Source: Rhizobium sp. WYCCWR10014
GTDB lineage: Bacteria; Pseudomonadota; Alphaproteobacteria; Rhizobiales; Rhizobiaceae
DNA length: 64,000 nt
Reading direction: 5' to 3'
Assembly: GCF_001657485.1 (NCBI RefSeq)
Contig: NZ_LXFU01000027.1
Span: 83,569 to 147,568 of the forward strand
Part shown: piece after piece, positions 62,291 through 64,000 of the stretch
Layout of the letters: every line of letters starts with the position of its first letter
Position numbering within the stretch: position 1 is the stretch's first letter
Made by a program: the position numbers and the translations under genes
Notes under the pieces: model-generated
What the model was told of the DNA's origin: nothing
Seen by the model: the letters and a program-made list of their open reading frames with translations, nothing else
Database searches by the model: none

Positions 62291-62767
62291 TTATTCGGCT
62301 GCAGCAGGAGCCGAAAGCAGCGTCACGGTGCCGCCGGCCTTTTCGATCTTCTCGACGGCAGGCTTGGAGGCGCCAGCAACGACGATGGTGATCTTGGCCT
62401 TGATCTCGCCGTCGGCGAGAACGCGAACGCCGTCCTTGACGCGGCGGATGACACCAGCAGCCTTGAGGGCAGCTGCATCAACGGTCGTCTTGGCGTCGAG
62501 CTTGCCGGCGTCGATCGCCGTCTGGATACGGGCCAGCGACACGACAACAAAATCGGAAGCGAAAATGTTGTTGAAGCCGCGCTTCGGCAAGCGACGATAG
62601 ATCGGCATCTGGCCGCCTTCGAAGCCGTTGATGGCGACGCCCGAACGGGACTTCTGACCCTTTACGCCGCGACCACCTGTCTTGCCCGAGCCCGAACCGA
62701 TACCGCGGCCGAGGCGCTTGCGGCTGTGGGTCGAGCCTTCGTTGTCCTTAATTTCATTGAGTTTCAT
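62291..62767 (-). CDS. rplO: 50S ribosomal protein L15
   Basis: The 158-aa protein begins [20 protein letters not shown] and has the Gly/Lys-rich extension [16 protein letters not shown] typical of L15, which threads into 23S rRNA. The start at 62767 is family-consistent; an upstream in-frame start (62824) overlaps rpmD. The Ala/Glu tail is normal. Confidence 0.96.
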   Translation of the reverse strand: MKLNEIKDNEGSTHSRKRLGRGIGSGSGKTGGRGVKGQKSRSGVAINGFEGGQMPIYRRLPKRGFNNIFASDFVVVSLARIQTAIDAGKLDAKTTVDAAALKAAGVIRRVKDGVRVLADGEIKAKITIVVAGASKPAVEKIEKAGGTVTLLSAPAAAE

Positions 62768-62783
62768 GAGCGTTTCCTCCGTC

Positions 62784-62993
62784 TCACTTCTCGTCGACGA
62801 CGCGAACGAGATGCTGGACAGCACGGATCATGCCACGAACCGAAGGAGTATCCTCCAGCGTGCGGCGACGGTGCATCTTGTTCAGTCCGAGACCGATCAG
62901 CGTGCGCTGCTGGACGTCCGGACGGCGGATCGGGCTGCCGATCTGTTCGATCGTGACAGTCTTCGCTTCAGCCTTCTTGGTAGCCTTGGCCAT
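62784..62993 (-). CDS. rpmD: 50S ribosomal protein L30
   Basis: The 69-aa protein carries [20 protein letters not shown] and the [11 protein letters not shown] segment that define bacterial L30. It lies between rpsE and rplO. Confidence 0.96.
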   Translation of the reverse strand: MAKATKKAEAKTVTIEQIGSPIRRPDVQQRTLIGLGLNKMHRRRTLEDTPSVRGMIRAVQHLVRVVDEK

Positions 62994-63007
62994 CTGTCAA
63001 ACTCCTC

Positions 63008-63577
63008 TTATTCTTCAGAGGCGTTGCCGGAGGCGCCACGACGAGCCTGCAGCGTTGCATACTTGATGCCGCGCTGAGCTGCGATGTCCTTCGGGTGAAC
63101 CTGGTGCTTCAGAGCGTCGAAGGTGGCGCGAACCATGTTGTAGGGGTTCGACGAACCGGTCGACTTGGCGACGACGTCGTGCATGCCGAGTGTTTCGAAT
63201 ACGGCGCGCATCGGACCACCGGCGATGATGCCGGTACCGACCTTGGCCGAGCGCAGCAGAACCTTGCCGGCGCCATGGCGGCCATGAACGTCGTGATGCA
63301 GCGTACGGCCGTCACGCAGCGGTACGAAGATCAGCTCGCGCTTGGCGGCTTCGGTTGCCTTGCGGATGGCTTCCGGCACTTCACGTGCCTTGCCATGGCC
63401 GAAGCCGACGCGGCCCTTCTGGTCGCCGACGACGACGAGTGCTGCGAAACCGAAACGACGGCCGCCCTTGACGACCTTGGCGACGCGGTTGATCGCGACA
63501 AGCTTGTCGACGAATTCGCTATCGCGCTCTTCACGGCTCTGGCGGTCGTCCCGCTGCGGCCTTCTTTCCTGTGCCAT
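63008..63577 (-). CDS. rpsE: 30S ribosomal protein S5
   Basis: The 189-aa protein starts [20 protein letters not shown] and has the S5 double-stranded RNA-binding core ([20 protein letters not shown]) and the loop [16 protein letters not shown]5 acts in decoding accuracy and mRNA unwinding at the 30S entry. The start at 63577 is chosen; 14 upstream codons in frame lack support. Confidence 0.97.
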   Translation of the reverse strand: MAQERRPQRDDRQSREERDSEFVDKLVAINRVAKVVKGGRRFGFAALVVVGDQKGRVGFGHGKAREVPEAIRKATEAAKRELIFVPLRDGRTLHHDVHGRHGAGKVLLRSAKVGTGIIAGGPMRAVFETLGMHDVVAKSTGSSNPYNMVRATFDALKHQVHPKDIAAQRGIKYATLQARRGASGNASEE

Positions 63578-63708
63578 TGTCCTCTTCCTTTTTCTTTTCC
63601 GGGTGCAATCGGCAAACAAATGTGGACCGCATCAGCCTCCCCTTTCGGAGAGTGCCTGCGGTCCGGCGAAAATCCGGCCGGCGCTTGAGGCGTCCGGCCG
63701 GAAACTGA

Positions 63709-64000
63709 TCAGAAGGTGAGACCGCCTTCGCGGGCCGCTTCGGCGAGAGCCTTGATGCGGCCGTGATAGATGAAGGCGCCACGGTCGAACACGACTTCCG
63801 TAACACCAGCCTTGGAGGCGCGCTCTGCGAGGAGCTTGCCCACAACGGTTGCGGCGGCGGTATCGGCACCGGTCTTCAGAGAACCGCGCAGATCCTTCTC
63901 GAGGGTGGAGGCAGACGCAAGCGTCTTGCCGGCCACGTCATCGATGACCTGGGCGTAGATGTTCTTCGAGGAGCGATGAACCGACAGGCGCGGACGGCCA
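63709..64000 (-). CDS. rplR: 50S ribosomal protein L18 (N-terminus beyond the window)
   Basis: The visible 96 residues run from [20 protein letters not shown] to the C-terminal [20 protein letters not shown], the L18 core that binds 5S rRNA. The first roughly 24 residues lie past the right edge. A shorter internal ATG frame is not the real start. Confidence 0.95.
   Translation of the reverse strand, partial: GRPRLSVHRSSKNIYAQVIDDVAGKTLASASTLEKDLRGSLKTGADTAAATVVGKLLAERASKAGVTEVVFDRGAFIYHGRIKALAEAAREGGLTF

Noticed and set aside
1..64000. Search for CRISPR arrays, insertion sequences, integrases or prophage genes
   Set aside because: No regularly spaced direct repeats, transposase motifs, terminal inverted repeats or phage structural genes were seen by eye.

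Overview
The window reads as a rhizobial (Rhizobium etli/leguminosarum-like) chromosome segment. The grounds are the alphaproteobacterial spc/alpha ribosomal order at the right edge, a two-palindrome RIME-type intergenic repeat, EcfG-type promoters (GGAAC-N16/17-NGTT), BA14K and DUF1236 proteins, and dense GC-rich coding. This assignment rests on recognition of families; no database search was run. I see no transposase, integrase, CRISPR array, rRNA or intact tRNA.

Layout. 1-1.7 kb: a patatin-like phospholipase (cut by the edge) and a periplasmic ClpP-fold protein. 2.0-8.4 kb: phenylalanine/tyrosine catabolism, with hpd-hmgA-fahA-maiA on the minus strand, phhA on the plus strand, and two Lrp/AsnC regulators with dyad sites. 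8.4-12.4 kb: an animal-type haem peroxidase, divergent from a leaderless subtilase that is translationally coupled to a 76-aa I9-like protein. 12.5-22.2 kb: an envelope/stress neighbourhood holding an L,D-transpeptidase, LysR, BA14K and DUF1236 proteins, small membrane proteins, a NarX/UhpB-type histidine kinase with a LuxR-type response regulator, a Gly/Asn-repeat exported protein and exonuclease III. Within it a 12-bp palindromic box recurs. Two promoters share the same layout: two boxes 22 bp apart, then 7 bp, then an EcfG-type -35.

22.2-38.3 kb: one apparent 12-gene minus-strand operon. In transcription order it is lacI, CoA-transferase, enoyl-CoA hydratase, aldehyde dehydrogenase, CUT1 sugar ABC transporter (binding protein, two permeases, ATPase), two GMC oxidoreductases, a Gfo/Idh/MocA dehydrogenase and a fumarate-reductase-like flavoprotein. 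A perfect LacI-type operator lies between the -35 and -10 of the lacI promoter. There is no kinase, isomerase or aldolase, so the encoded route appears to take an imported carbohydrate-like compound through oxidation to a CoA thioester. The substrate is unknown.

38.4-52 kb: mixed metabolic and regulatory genes. They include a PAS histidine kinase, an HSL-like protein whose nucleophile Ser is Gly, a decayed LysR tail, and a DapA-family protein lacking the Schiff-base Lys, followed by rarA and a DegP-type protease. 52-57 kb: a RIME element, a YkvA-like protein, an LprI-like protein, a tRNA-Lys-like remnant, ilvD and msrPQ. 57.2-64 kb: rplQ, rpoA, rpsK, rpsM, adk, secY, rplO, rpmD, rpsE and partial rplR, all minus strand and ending in a strong terminator.
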